A DNA stretch of 38,862 bases from contig DDGE01000039.1 in NCBI GenBank assembly GCA_002337545.1, positions 33,426 to 72,287 on the forward strand, in the 5' to 3' direction. The number at the start of each line of letters is the position of its first letter. Within the stretch, counting starts at the first letter, position 1. The notes under the pieces are model-generated. The model worked only from the letters and a program-made list of their open reading frames with translations, ran no database searches and was not told the origin of the DNA. Positions 22,625 through 31,657 of the stretch are shown piece by piece. Made by a program: the position numbers and the translations under genes. This DNA comes from Phycisphaerales bacterium UBA1910 (GTDB taxonomy: Bacteria > Planctomycetota > Phycisphaerae > Phycisphaerales > UBA1924).

Positions 22625-24139
22625 TTAAGCGATCGCGTCGAGTCCTAGTTCTGTCCAGATTCCGTCACGCTGGGAATCTTCATCGGAAATGCTGTCCACC
22701 GCTTCCCCGCTGATGGGGTTCGGCTGGTGCGATGCGTTTCCCTGCTCGCGAGTTTGATCCCGATGCTCATGCTGATCAAGATCGAACGCGCCCTGCCCCT
22801 GCGTGTGCTCGTTCTGGTGTTCGATCTGAACTCGCTCTACATCGACACCCTTGGCGCGAAGGAGCTGAGTAAGCTCATCGGTTCCCGAACTTAAAAGATC
22901 ACGAGCTTCTGCGTTCTGGGTGGTCAACCGAACGGAGAGTTGTTCGCCCGACCGCTTCAGCTCGATTTTCAGTTCGCCCAGTCGTTGTGGTGTCAGACGG
23001 AGGGTCATCTCGCCGTTTGTGGAACGCATCAGAGATGCCAGTCCCCGTTGTACCTGTGCGATGACCTTTGACTGGAGGGCCTGCTGCTCGCTCTTCATGG
23101 GCTTGAGCGACTGCTCCAATCGTGCGTTGCTTTGATCTGCCCCCACACGCGTTTGCGCTGCCTCAACACCACTCACGGCCCGCGTTGTCAATGCGCCTTC
23201 GACTCTCGATAGTGTTTCAGCGCGAGCGACTGAGTGGTGCGCTTCCGTTCGCACCGGCTCAGTCGATCTGGTGGTCGTTGGCTGCACCGACACATCTGCA
23301 CGACTCGATCGGACCTGCGTCGTGTCAACGCGTGCCTGCTCTGCAGGCGCATCCTTTGCCGGTGTCAGATACGCACCGGGCACACTCGGCGTTCGTTTGG
23401 ATTCCACTTCTCCCCGATCGGAAATGGGCGGCGTGTCAGAGATCGCATCACGCGGATCGCTGCCTTTCAACTGTGGAGTCTTTTCGGTATGGACAGCCTG
23501 CGTGTTCGCTTCTGGCTGAGGCGATGGAGGGGTCTGTGCCGCCTGATCGTTCGCGGGTGCCTTGCCAAGCCGGGTCTGCACTGCGATGGTTGTGGAATCC
23601 TGCGATGCATCGGCACGGATCGCCCGAACAAGCCCACGGATGCTGAGCTTCGCCTGGTCACTCTTGTTATTGAGCGCGTCGAATCCGCCTGGCTCCTGCT
23701 TGGCTGCCTGGGTCATCGCATCTTTATTTGCTGCCTGTCCCTCTGTCTCGGATGATGGCGGATGCGAGACATCGGCATCGGACGCACCGTCGGTTGATTT
23801 GGCACTCTTGCCCTCATCGACCGCGCCCTGACTCTGTCCCGAATGCCCCCCCTGCTCCTGCGATGCGTCGTTGGTGCTCGCCTGCTCCGGCTCGTCCGCT
23901 TCGGTTGCCTCGTCCTCGCCTGCTTCCGCGCGGGCTTCGACGGACTCTTCCTCCGAGGCGACCACGGAATCATCTTTCTTGGAGGATTCGATAGTGCCCG
24001 GATCTTCATCGCGATCGAAGGTCTGCAAGACCTGCGCAAACCCGGACGCACTTGCTGCGCTGGTGCGCAGTTCCGGCACCTTTATCTGGATCGCCAGCGG
24101 GTCAGGTTGTGTGGAGTTCGATGTCGTCAGTATGCTCAT
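22625..24139 (-). CDS. fliK: Hook-length control protein FliK
   Basis: A secreted ruler protein that tells FlhB when the hook is finished. The 504-aa protein has a long, polar N-terminal part (residues 1-355) rich in Glu, Ala, Thr and Gln, with no fixed fold visible. A compact C-terminal domain (about 358-440) is recognised by GEMTLRLTPQRLGELKIELKRS and QLSVRLTTQNAEARDLLSSG. A Gln/His-rich tail follows. This layout is that of FliK, whose N-terminal part varies in length and sets hook length. Its first four bases overlap the end of the MotE-like gene (ATGA). Confidence 0.92.
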   Translation of the reverse strand: MSILTTSNSTQPDPLAIQIKVPELRTSAASASGFAQVLQTFDRDEDPGTIESSKKDDSVVASEEESVEARAEAGEDEATEADEPEQASTNDASQEQGGHSGQSQGAVDEGKSAKSTDGASDADVSHPPSSETEGQAANKDAMTQAAKQEPGGFDALNNKSDQAKLSIRGLVRAIRADASQDSTTIAVQTRLGKAPANDQAAQTPPSPQPEANTQAVHTEKTPQLKGSDPRDAISDTPPISDRGEVESKRTPSVPGAYLTPAKDAPAEQARVDTTQVRSSRADVSVQPTTTRSTEPVRTEAHHSVARAETLSRVEGALTTRAVSGVEAAQTRVGADQSNARLEQSLKPMKSEQQALQSKVIAQVQRGLASLMRSTNGEMTLRLTPQRLGELKIELKRSGEQLSVRLTTQNAEARDLLSSGTDELTQLLRAKGVDVERVQIEHQNEHTQGQGAFDLDQHEHRDQTREQGNASHQPNPISGEAVDSISDEDSQRDGIWTELGLDAIA

Positions 24140-24831
24140 GGTTCGTTTCCGTCGGCGGTCGCGGTCTCAAGACCACGCAGCCGAACGGATTCGAGCAAAT
24201 CTGCTGCCAACTGATCCTCGCCCTCATTCAGGAACTCTGTGAGGATCGCGGTTCGAGCCCGCTCATCCATTGCACTCAGATAAGAAACGACCTCTTCCAG
24301 CTTATCGCCGTCCTCGAGCATCGTCTGAAGCACGGTTTTCGCGTCCTGAGCGTCCATCGTTGTCAGGGTTGCGAGTGCCTTCTTGAACTGTTTGCCGCCT
24401 TCAAGTGCCATGAGTCGAGCACGCATCGCCGCAAACTCGGTCTTCTCCTGCTCGAACATCTCGCGATCGCTGTTGAGCCCATCGCGTTCCTGTCGCAGGA
24501 TCGATTGGAGATCCTCGACTTCGCGTTTCATGCGTTCGAGCCGCGCCATATCAACCTGAGTCATCTCGACACGAACAAGATTCCGCTCGCTGCTGTTGAG
24601 TGCCCCCTCGGGGAGTTCACGCGGTTTCGCGGCTTCCGCGTCTGCTGCGGCCTGCTCCTCGGCCTTGATGCGTGCCTGCTCGACATGAACCGGTTCATCA
24701 AAGAGCTGCGTCAGCTCAAGCACCCGATCCTTATTCACACGATTGGAACTCAGCAACCAACCGATCCCCGCCAGAATCGCGATCAGGTTCAGGATCAAGA
24801 TTGTCAGAATGGCCCGTTTCATGCTCTTCAT
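24136..24831 (-). CDS. MotE-like membrane-anchored coiled-coil protein
   Basis: A 231-aa protein with one N-terminal membrane segment (about residues 6-26, AILTILILNLIAILAGIGWLL), a long charged helical region likely to form a coiled coil (about 45-150, with LERMKREVEDLQSILRQER and EMFEQEKTEFAAMRARL) and a C-terminal helical domain (LATLTTMDAQDAKTVLQTMLEDGDKLEEVVSYLSAMDERARTAILTE split over about 152-205). That domain resembles the MgtE N-terminal domain found in MotE. In alpha-proteobacteria MotE is a periplasmic chaperone for MotC; here the role is unknown. The gene overlaps fliJ and fliK by 4 bases each, so it belongs to the operon. Confidence 0.75.
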   Translation of the reverse strand: MKSMKRAILTILILNLIAILAGIGWLLSSNRVNKDRVLELTQLFDEPVHVEQARIKAEEQAAADAEAAKPRELPEGALNSSERNLVRVEMTQVDMARLERMKREVEDLQSILRQERDGLNSDREMFEQEKTEFAAMRARLMALEGGKQFKKALATLTTMDAQDAKTVLQTMLEDGDKLEEVVSYLSAMDERARTAILTEFLNEGEDQLAADLLESVRLRGLETATADGNEP

Positions 24832-25289
24832 GCGACTTGTCCTTTATCACGACCGTGCCTCAGCACGCTCATCTCGTCGAGCTCACGCGTTTCTCTGCGC
24901 TCCAGAGCTTTCATAAATGCCTCCCGTTGCTGGTCACGAAGCATTTCGACGGCTTTGCGGCGAGCCGAGACCCGCACAAGTTCGGCACGCTCGGCCTCCA
25001 AACGCTTGAAGACGCTCGCAAGATCAAGTACCGCTCGCTGGGCATCAAAGTTGTGCCTGAGCGATGCGCCGGCCTGCATCTTGACGGCTTGCAGGTCCAC
25101 GCGTTGTCCCACCCCCAGCGTCTGGGTGAGTTCATGACGCTCGTCGCTCATCATCTGCTGGCAACCGCGAATACGCGATTCGAGTGCCAAACGCTCGCGT
25201 TCCAGCTCCGACACGACCAGCATCTGATCGCGCTCCTCGCGGACGCGCTGGTCGAGAACTGACTGGAGTTTGAAGATAAACCTGGGCAT
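24828..25289 (-). CDS. fliJ: Flagellar export chaperone/ATPase stalk FliJ
   Basis: FliJ is the coiled-coil stalk that links the export ATPase FliI to FlhA. The 153-aa product is one long, highly charged helix-rich protein with family-typical length. It opens with FKLQSVLDQRVREERDQMLVVSELERERL and ends in QREAFMKALERRETRELDEM, the pattern of FliJ/YscO proteins. It lies 17 bases after fliI. Its end overlaps the start of the MotE-like gene (ATGA). Confidence 0.9.
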   Translation of the reverse strand: MPRFIFKLQSVLDQRVREERDQMLVVSELERERLALESRIRGCQQMMSDERHELTQTLGVGQRVDLQAVKMQAGASLRHNFDAQRAVLDLASVFKRLEAERAELVRVSARRKAVEMLRDQQREAFMKALERRETRELDEMSVLRHGRDKGQVA

Positions 25290-25306
25290 GTGTTACGGCT
25301 CTGGTT

Positions 25307-26698
25307 TTATTGCTGCTGTGCCTGCTGACGCTGAGCGCCAGCGAGGACCTTGCGTTGCTGGATCATCTCATTGGATTGAAGTGCGAGTTTGAGCATCAGC
25401 GACTTGGACTGCTCAAAGTTACCCTTTTCATTGGTGCTCTGCTGCAGCAACTCATGTATGGGGTCGATCAGATCGATCGCCGTATCGGCCACTGGATTCG
25501 ATCCCGGCGCGTACGCCCCGATCTGGAGCAAGTCATCGATCTCGCGATACTCCGCGATGAGCTTGGTAAGCTGCAAACGCGCCGCGATCTGGGCATTGTC
25601 CGAGACATCCCCGCTGACACGAGATACTGAATCGAGCACATCGATCGCGGGGAAATGCCCCTTATGAGCGATCTTGCGGCTCAGGATGATGTGCCCATCG
25701 AGAATCCCGCGTGCCGCGTCCGCGATGGGCTCGCTCATGTCATCGCCCTCTACGAGGATGGTGTACAACCCCGTGACGGAACCTGTTCTGCCCTCTCCCA
25801 GATTGACCCGTCCTGCACGCTCGAGCAAGGTGGCCAGATTCGAGAATACCGAAGGGGTATACCCCTTCGTTGCCGGTGGCTCACCGACGCTTAAACCCAC
25901 TTGACGCTGGGCGTGTGCGAATCTGGTCACAGAGTCCATCATGAGCAGCACATCCTGACCACGATCACGAAAATATTCGGCTGCTGTCGTGGCAAGTTTC
26001 GCCGCACGCACCCGCAGCAGCGGCGACTCATCGCTCGTTGCCACGACCACGAGCGACCGTGCGAGCCCTTCGGGCCCCAGTGCGTGATGAATGAAATCGA
26101 GAACCTCGCGCCCGCGTTCGCCGATGAGCGCGATGACATTGACATCCGCATCAGTGTTCCGCGAGATCTGCCCGAGCAGGGTCGATTTACCAACGCCGGG
26201 CCCCGCAAAGATACCCATGCGTTGACCACGACCCATCGGTGTCATCAGGTCGATCGCCCGGACACCCGTCCGGAGGGGCTCGTCGATGCGTTTGCGGCGC
26301 ATCGGGCCGATTGGAGTCGGGTTAATGGCGCAGTTCGCACATTCGCTGATCGGGCCGAGTTCGTCTATGGGCTCGCCCAGCCCGTTCACAACACGACCAA
26401 GCATCCGCCGTGAGATCGGGGCTGCCTGGAACACCTGATCCAGACGAACGACCGCACCAGGGATAATGCCCGTTGTATCCGCGAGCAACATGATGATGGT
26501 GTTCCGCCCCTCGAACCCCACCACTTCGCCCGCGACAAAACCGTTCTGGACGGGCGCATCGATCCGCACGAGCGATCCGATGGGCACGGGAAGATCTGTC
26601 GCGAGTAGCGTCAGCCCCCGCACACTGGCAACGCGCCCAGCAATCGCACGGGTCTCGAGTTGAGAGAGTGTGTCGAGTTCGGACGCGAAGAGTTTCAC
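25307..26698 (-). CDS. fliI: Flagellum-specific ATPase FliI
   Basis: FliI is the export ATPase, related to the F1 beta subunit. The 463-aa product (usual about 440-460) has Walker A AGPGVGKST (165-173, Lys171), IALIGERGREVLDF with the catalytic Glu-containing loop, Walker B LLMMDSVTRFAHAQRQ (251-266), SVGEPPATKGYTPSVFS and the GEGRTGSVTGLYTILVEGDDMSEPIADAARGILDGHIILSR stretch in separate blocks. The tail (LAGAQRQQAQQQ) is Gln-rich. It starts inside the fliH stop codon (ATGA overlap), so it is translationally coupled to its partner FliH. Confidence 0.97.
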   Translation of the reverse strand: MKLFASELDTLSQLETRAIAGRVASVRGLTLLATDLPVPIGSLVRIDAPVQNGFVAGEVVGFEGRNTIIMLLADTTGIIPGAVVRLDQVFQAAPISRRMLGRVVNGLGEPIDELGPISECANCAINPTPIGPMRRKRIDEPLRTGVRAIDLMTPMGRGQRMGIFAGPGVGKSTLLGQISRNTDADVNVIALIGERGREVLDFIHHALGPEGLARSLVVVATSDESPLLRVRAAKLATTAAEYFRDRGQDVLLMMDSVTRFAHAQRQVGLSVGEPPATKGYTPSVFSNLATLLERAGRVNLGEGRTGSVTGLYTILVEGDDMSEPIADAARGILDGHIILSRKIAHKGHFPAIDVLDSVSRVSGDVSDNAQIAARLQLTKLIAEYREIDDLLQIGAYAPGSNPVADTAIDLIDPIHELLQQSTNEKGNFEQSKSLMLKLALQSNEMIQQRKVLAGAQRQQAQQQ

Positions 26699-27480
26699 GC
26701 CGCGTCTTCCTGTGGGTCACCATCAGTGCGGACATCAGACTCTGATGAGCTTGGGAGCTCAAGGATCTCGCCTCGCGCGTGTCCCTTGGGAAGCAACGCA
26801 TCGATGATTCGGTCGAGCTGCGTGTGTATCGACGCGTCGAGGGTCCCGCCAGAAGGGGTTTGCGCGACGCATGACCCCCGGGGCAACGAAGGATCAGTCA
26901 CAACCTGCGCATGCTCACACGCCGCAAACCGATCGACGAGCGCGTGAAGCTCTTCTCGTACGCCCCCGGCATCATCAGGATGCACCCGGATGACCAGTCG
27001 TGTGGGCTCTGTGATCGCCGAGAGAACCGACTCAAGCTCGCTCATCACAACGCTCGGATCGAGCTCGATCGATCGATGCACGACACGCTGAGCGATCGCC
27101 GCGGCGAGCTCGATGACCTGTACCCGAGCCGCTTCGAGCATCTCGTCTCTGCCCTGCTCAAACGCCCCCAACTGATCCGCCCACATCCCCACAAGCTGAT
27201 CGAGAACCTGAGCGTGTTCTTTACGCGCCTGCTCGATGCCCTCTTTTCGTCCTTGCTCAAAGCCCTCCGCGTGGCCTTCCTGCTGTCCCTGCGCAAACCC
27301 TTCCGCGTGGGCGTTACCCACGAGTCGCTCGCGTTCGTCCTGTGCCTCTTTGACGACCTTGGCCGCATTCGTATTCGCTGTATCCATGAGCTGCTTGCCG
27401 CGCTGCTCGATGTCGGTGAGGTTCATGACATAGGCATCGCGTGTATACCGCTCGATGTCCGCTCGTTTGATCATCCCCAT
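26695..27480 (-). CDS. fliH: Flagellar export ATPase regulator FliH
   Basis: FliH binds FliI and links it to the C ring. The 261-aa product is recognised by an N-terminal charged helical part, a run of six Gly spaced exactly four residues apart (61, 65, 69, 73, 77, 81, in EGFAQGQQEGHAEGFEQG and RKEG), typical of FliH GxxxG repeats, and the C-terminal domain with VIELAAAIAQRVVHRSIE and RLVIRVHPDD. GAGGAG lies seven bases before the ATG at 27480. Its stop overlaps the fliI start. The C-terminal acidic tail is longer than usual. Confidence 0.92.
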   Translation of the reverse strand: MGMIKRADIERYTRDAYVMNLTDIEQRGKQLMDTANTNAAKVVKEAQDERERLVGNAHAEGFAQGQQEGHAEGFEQGRKEGIEQARKEHAQVLDQLVGMWADQLGAFEQGRDEMLEAARVQVIELAAAIAQRVVHRSIELDPSVVMSELESVLSAITEPTRLVIRVHPDDAGGVREELHALVDRFAACEHAQVVTDPSLPRGSCVAQTPSGGTLDASIHTQLDRIIDALLPKGHARGEILELPSSSESDVRTDGDPQEDAA

Positions 27481-27501
27481 CGCGCAACTCCTCTGATGAG
27501 A

Positions 27502-28542
27502 TCAGACGATCATTTCCGAATCGCCGCCGCGTCCCTCGATCATCAGATCGCCGGATTCTTCGAGACGACGCACAATGTCCACAATCCGCTGCTGTGTCGA
27601 TTCGACATCCGAGACACGGACAGGCCCCATAAACTCCATGTCTTCTTTGACCATCGAAGCGGCTCGTTCGGACATATTCGAGAAGATCTTCTCCTTGAGC
27701 TGTTCGCTCGCCGTCTTGAGAGCAAGCGAAAGCTCGTCGTTCTCGACTTCCTTGAGTACCGCCTGAATCCCCTTGTCGTTCACGAGCTTGATGTCCTCGA
27801 AGACGAACATGAGTCTGCGAATCTCTTCGACCAGGTCTGGGTCGTCGGACTCGAGCCCCTCCATGATTGTCTTCTCTGTCGCGCGATCCGTGAGATTGAG
27901 GATCTCGGACACCGTCGGCACGCCACCCGCCTTTTCCATGCTCTGCATGAGCATGTTGCTCAGACGCGATTCAAGCCCTCGTTCGACCTCGCGGATGACC
28001 TCAGGATTCGTTTGCTCCATGTTCGCAATACGCTTGATGACCTCAAGCTGCTTGTCCATCGCGAGCCCGCCCAGAATCTCCGACGCCTTGTGATGCGAGA
28101 GATGACAAAGAATCAAAGCGATCGTCTGGGGATGCTCTTCCTGAATGAATGTGAGCAGGTTGTCACTCTCTGCACGCTGAAGAAAACTGAATGGAGTCTT
28201 CTGGACCTGGGTCTGGATCTGCGAAAGCATGCGCTCGGCTACTGTTGGATCGAGCGAGTTCTGCAGGACCATCCGCGCGTACGAGAGGGATCCCTCGTTG
28301 GCGTACTGCGATGCGATGGAGATGTTGTAGAACTCCTCGACCACCTCGTTTTGCACCTGATCCGGCACGCGCCCAAGGCTCGCCAACGATCGCGTGACCT
28401 CTTCAACCCGCTCCTGGGCAAGATGCTTCAGGATGCTCGAGGCGGCATCGGGACCGATCGCGAGCAACAGGATCGCTGCTTTTTCAACGCCGCTGAGCTC
28501 GCTGATATCGGTTGGGAATGGTTCATTCATCCTGCGTGCCAT
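27502..28542 (-). CDS. fliG: Flagellar motor switch protein FliG
   Basis: FliG is the torque-generating switch subunit between the MS ring and FliM/FliN. The 346-aa product has the normal length and domains: an N-terminal domain with LSGVEKAAILLLAIG (FliF binding), the middle domain with EEHPQTIALILCHLSHHKASEIL (EHPQ at 136-139), and a C-terminal domain with the charged helix LVNDKGIQAVLKEVENDELSLALK and MSERAASMVKEDMEFMGPVR that meets the stator. It lies 15 bases after fliF. The GGVPTVSEILNLTDR segment, the hydrophobic patch before the C-terminal domain, is present. Confidence 0.97.
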   Translation of the reverse strand: MARRMNEPFPTDISELSGVEKAAILLLAIGPDAASSILKHLAQERVEEVTRSLASLGRVPDQVQNEVVEEFYNISIASQYANEGSLSYARMVLQNSLDPTVAERMLSQIQTQVQKTPFSFLQRAESDNLLTFIQEEHPQTIALILCHLSHHKASEILGGLAMDKQLEVIKRIANMEQTNPEVIREVERGLESRLSNMLMQSMEKAGGVPTVSEILNLTDRATEKTIMEGLESDDPDLVEEIRRLMFVFEDIKLVNDKGIQAVLKEVENDELSLALKTASEQLKEKIFSNMSERAASMVKEDMEFMGPVRVSDVESTQQRIVDIVRRLEESGDLMIEGRGGDSEMIV

Positions 28543-28557
28543 GTATGCTTCCCTCGG

Positions 28558-30258
28558 TCAGGCCTGATCCACTTGTTCGGTCCAACGATCGATGAGCGTC
28601 GCCGCGGACTCCGGATCCTTGTTGACGAGTTCGGATACCTGATCCCGCAGCTGCTGAACCTGGACAAGCTTCTCATCGACCTCGATCCCGGTCATGACCG
28701 ATTCCCCCTCACCGGCCTCACCGATGAGATCATTCCCACCCTCGATTTCCGGGGGGACACCGACGAGCTGTTCAACCGTGGGCAGCTCTATACGCTTGGC
28801 AGAACGCTTGACCATCATGAGCATCATGCCCAACGAGATCGCCGCGAGCAGACCAACGAGAATGGTCTCGACCAGCTGCCCGCCTGAGAGCATCCCGCCA
28901 CCACCCGTGATGGTGCCCAGCATCCCCCCACCACCGCTGGAGCTCATGCCCCCTGCGATGTACATCGCGCCCAGTGGCGCCATCTGCAGCGAGAGATCGC
29001 CCGGTGCACGCTGACCGTCCGCGGTCTGACCGAGCAGGTGCGGGCGTACGAGTTCTTCGAACATCGGCTTGGACTGCTCAAAGAACGCCTTCGCATCATC
29101 CGCCGTGACGGGATCAGGCTCAGCGTCCTGCCCCGCGGGGCGGCTGCTCTCGATGATACTGACAATGTATTCCTGAGGGATGATGACGGAGGCACTGTAG
29201 TGCGTAGGCATACCGCGCGGATCCAGCACGGTCTTGGTCCGGTTCCCGATCGCGGTCTCGAATGTTGTCTCCGCAGACCCGGTCTCGGTGCTGGTTCCAG
29301 TCCCGCCCCCGGTATTGATCGAAACGGCCTGATTGGAGCGAACTCCCGATTCTGCCCCACGGTTCGCCTGCCGTGATGATGAATCGTTCTTGGTTTCGCT
29401 TTGGAGAACCGCGACCGTACCCTCATCCTTGGGGGTATAGAGATTCTCCGTCGACTGCACACTCGTGATATCCACATGAGCGGTCACAGAGACAATCACA
29501 TTGGGGATGTGCCCGAACAGTTCTTCGATCTTTTCCCGTGCGTGCTGCTCAACCTCAGCGGCGTACTCGAGATAACGCCCCGAAGAGTTCGACGAGTCAT
29601 CGCTTGTGGTGCGAGCACGACCGGTCGAGCCATCGATCACCTTCACGCGGCTGGGCACGAGGCCCGACACCGCTCCAGAGACCAGATTCGCAACCGCGTC
29701 AACCATATCCTGAGGAACCCCACCGAGCCCACCGGTGAACACTGTCACTGAGGCCGTTGCAGGACGAGCGGCTCGTCCGAGTCCTGTTGTCTGGGGAACA
29801 TCGAGGATCACACTCGCCTTGGAGACACCTTGGAAATCCGTAATGATGCCCGAGAGCTCATTCTGCAGAGCGATAAAATACTGCTGACGGTGCTGAGCAC
29901 TCGAAGCCTTCCAATCCTGTGATCCGATCAGATTGGAGAAAAGGAGCGTTGTATCTCCCGGGAGCTGCCCGGTCTGCGTGAGGTATGAAACGGCTGCACG
30001 CTGCTGCCCTTGTGGGACAACGACTTTGCCGTCGACAACCTCCGCGTTGTACCCTGCGTTCTGAAGAATCCCGACGGTATCCACTTCCCCGCTTGCGGGG
30101 ACCAGATCGACCATCGACGGCTTGGCGGCATACTGGGAGACGAGGAACAGGGTCATCGTCGCGATGACAGCGAGCGACGCGAGTAGGAGCTTCTGCGATG
30201 CACCCATTTTCGCATACTGCTCAGAGATCTGCGCGATTACCTGACGAAAACGATCCAT
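28558..30258 (-). CDS. fliF: Flagellar MS-ring protein FliF
   Basis: FliF forms the MS ring in the inner membrane. The 566-aa product has the first membrane segment at about residues 25-44 (LLASLAVIATMTLFLVSQYA) and the YscJ/FliF domains with IITDFQGVSKASVILDVP and HIPNVIVSVTAHVDI. The second membrane segment is at about 462-483 (LVETILVGLLAAISLGMMLM), and the C-terminal tail LVNKDPESAATLIDRW (about 544-560) binds FliG. A Gly/Ser/Thr-rich insertion occurs near residues 325-345. AGGAGG lies 10 bases before the ATG. It is separated from fliE by 188 bases that hold a candidate promoter. Confidence 0.96.
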   Translation of the reverse strand: MDRFRQVIAQISEQYAKMGASQKLLLASLAVIATMTLFLVSQYAAKPSMVDLVPASGEVDTVGILQNAGYNAEVVDGKVVVPQGQQRAAVSYLTQTGQLPGDTTLLFSNLIGSQDWKASSAQHRQQYFIALQNELSGIITDFQGVSKASVILDVPQTTGLGRAARPATASVTVFTGGLGGVPQDMVDAVANLVSGAVSGLVPSRVKVIDGSTGRARTTSDDSSNSSGRYLEYAAEVEQHAREKIEELFGHIPNVIVSVTAHVDITSVQSTENLYTPKDEGTVAVLQSETKNDSSSRQANRGAESGVRSNQAVSINTGGGTGTSTETGSAETTFETAIGNRTKTVLDPRGMPTHYSASVIIPQEYIVSIIESSRPAGQDAEPDPVTADDAKAFFEQSKPMFEELVRPHLLGQTADGQRAPGDLSLQMAPLGAMYIAGGMSSSGGGGMLGTITGGGGMLSGGQLVETILVGLLAAISLGMMLMMVKRSAKRIELPTVEQLVGVPPEIEGGNDLIGEAGEGESVMTGIEVDEKLVQVQQLRDQVSELVNKDPESAATLIDRWTEQVDQA

Positions 30259-30306
30259 TCCTCAACGGCCTCCTGCCTCGTGGAGCGCAATCCTTGCACT
30301 CCTCAC

Positions 30307-30321
30307 GCGCGAATCTCGCGC
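30307..30321. other. Small inverted repeat in the fliE-fliF spacer
   Basis: GCGCGA ATC TCGCGC, a perfect 6-bp stem with a 3-base loop, between the candidate promoter at 30334-30362 and the fliF ATG. An alternating GC tract lies at about 30346-30357. No T-run follows. Confidence 0.35.
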
Positions 30322-30333
30322 TGATGATCTGCA

Positions 30334-30362
30334 ACATCGGCCGAAGCGCGCGCGCGGCTTGA
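30334..30362 (-). promoter_or_regulatory. Candidate sigma-28-like promoter upstream of fliF
   Basis: On the minus strand TCAA (30359-30362), 17 bases, then GCCGATGT (30334-30341), 75 bases before the fliF ATG. The second element matches six of eight positions of the FliA -10 consensus. The spacing equals that at 1106, 17102 and 37338. In many bacteria fliF is an early gene and would not need FliA, so a different sigma factor is possible. Confidence 0.35.
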
Positions 30363-30446
30363 TAACCCGTGCGGACGAACGCATCTTTTTCTTCAAGTCT
30401 GTTCAGTTGTGCAGGGTTTGCGCTGTGCAGAGATCACCAACGCGTA

Positions 30447-30758
30447 TCAGACACGCATCTGCTTGATCTCGTCATAGGCTTCCATCACCTGGTTTCGCAT
30501 CGCCTGGAGCATCTTGAACGCGGTTTCTGCCTTCTCGGTCGCTGCAACAACGCCTTCGAGGTCGTTCCGCTTGCCCGTGATCAGGTCCTGCGCCGCTTCT
30601 GAAGCGTCCTTCTGCAACGAGTTGACCTCGTTCAGATTCTTCATGAGCATGTTTTTGAAGTCCGGACCACTCCCCTTCCCCTGCGTATTCCGCAGTGCGG
30701 GGTTCGGCAAGTTGTGGGTGCCGCCGGTGTTCTGGATGAGTCCGAGTGGGTCGCTCAT
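30447..30758 (-). CDS. fliE: Flagellar MS-ring/rod junction protein FliE
   Basis: FliE joins the MS ring to the rod. The 103-aa product matches the family length and pattern: FKNMLMKNLNEVNSLQKDASEAAQDL, then TEKAETAFKMLQAMRNQVMEAYDEIKQM at the C-terminus, the signature of FliE. No strong ribosome binding site is visible before the ATG at 30758, which lies 23 bases after flgC, so coupled translation is likely. The order flgB flgC fliE is the common one. Confidence 0.95.
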   Translation of the reverse strand: MSDPLGLIQNTGGTHNLPNPALRNTQGKGSGPDFKNMLMKNLNEVNSLQKDASEAAQDLITGKRNDLEGVVAATEKAETAFKMLQAMRNQVMEAYDEIKQMRV

Positions 30759-30781
30759 GGGGTGTGCTCTATATCAGTTTA

Positions 30782-31183
30782 TCATGCGAGCAGTCGCAAT
30801 GCTTGTGCCACCATCGTTTTCATGGTTTCGGCCGCAGCCACATTCGCCTCGTACGCGCGAGAGGCCTGAAGCCCGTTGACCCATTCCGTTGTCGAATCAA
30901 TGTCCGGGACCATGACAATCCCGTTCTCATCAGCGAACTTATGACCGGGCATCGAGCGCTCACGCAGGGCCCCCTCCTGGACATCGATGGTCGCAACCCG
31001 AACGCCCTGCGGCTGATCCGGGTGTCCGGCGGGTTCGAGCATCGCGGCACGGCGAAGATACGGCTCATACTCACCCTGAGTGTTTTCCAGAGTATTGATG
31101 TTGGCAAGATTAGCCGCGATGACCTGCATGCGGGTCCGCTGGGCGATCATGCCTGAAGTCGAGATGTCGAGTGAGCCGTACAT
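30782..31183 (-). CDS. flgC: Flagellar proximal rod protein FlgC
   Basis: FlgC is a proximal rod subunit. The 133-aa product has the standard N-terminal helix SLDISTSGMIAQRTRMQVIAANLANINT and C-terminal VNGLQASRAYEANVAAAETMKTMVAQALRL, both diagnostic, with the family-typical length. GGGATAAGCA precedes the ATG at 31183. It lies 15 bases after flgB. Confidence 0.96.
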   Translation of the reverse strand: MYGSLDISTSGMIAQRTRMQVIAANLANINTLENTQGEYEPYLRRAAMLEPAGHPDQPQGVRVATIDVQEGALRERSMPGHKFADENGIVMVPDIDSTTEWVNGLQASRAYEANVAAAETMKTMVAQALRLLA

Positions 31184-31198
31184 TGCTTATCCCTTTGA

Positions 31199-31636
31199 TC
31201 AGATCACACGCTGTGCGATCGCGCCTCGGATCAGAGACTGGTTTTTTCGCATCAGGTCACCTGCGACCCTGAACATGGTGGCGTTTTCAACCATGTCCTG
31301 CATGAGCACTTCCAGATCTCGATGATTCCGATCCTGGAACAGAACCCCCTCTATCGGTGTCTGTGGGTTGATCTGCATCCGCCCCCCCACCATGCGGACT
31401 TCGCTGGATCTGGAAAGATCGAGTTCGCCTGAAGCGCCACCGTTCTTTGCCTTCCGCTTATCAATCGCCTGCCCAAGTGCCCGCTGGAAAGCCACCGGAT
31501 CCGCGTCGACCCCCTGATAGTTGGGGGTATCGATGTTCGCAATATTCTGCGCGATGAGACGCTGACGCTGTCCTGAGAAGAGAAACATCTTCTCAAGGGC
31601 AGGCAGTGCACCGGCTGTGGATAAATCGCTGATCAT
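31199..31636 (-). CDS. flgB: Flagellar proximal rod protein FlgB
   Basis: FlgB is the first rod subunit. The 145-aa product has the N-terminal rod motif QRLIAQNIANIDTPNYQGVD and a C-terminal helix VLMQDMVENATMFRVAGDLMRKNQSLIRGAI. GGAG lies six bases before the ATG at 31636. The predicted sigma-54 promoter at 31658-31673 would start transcription only about 10 bases before the coding region, so the leader would be very short. Confidence 0.95.
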   Translation of the reverse strand: MISDLSTAGALPALEKMFLFSGQRQRLIAQNIANIDTPNYQGVDADPVAFQRALGQAIDKRKAKNGGASGELDLSRSSEVRMVGGRMQINPQTPIEGVLFQDRNHRDLEVLMQDMVENATMFRVAGDLMRKNQSLIRGAIAQRVI

Positions 31637-31657
31637 CTTGGACTCCAGATGGGTATT

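Noticed and set aside
24052..25137. A 361-codon plus-strand open frame across fliK, the MotE-like gene and fliJ
   Set aside because: It is antisense to three genes whose products are recognisable and coupled by ATGA overlaps. There is no ribosome binding site or independent support.
26911..28887. A 658-codon plus-strand open frame across fliH, fliG and fliF
   Set aside because: It is antisense to three clearly identified flagellar genes, and its His/Leu/Arg-rich translation matches no known fold. Long antisense frames are common in high-G+C coding DNA.
30346..30357. Alternating GC tract in the fliE-fliF spacer as a special DNA structure
   Set aside because: It is only about 12 bases long and lies in a GC-rich spacer; it is noted only as part of the spacer of the candidate promoter.
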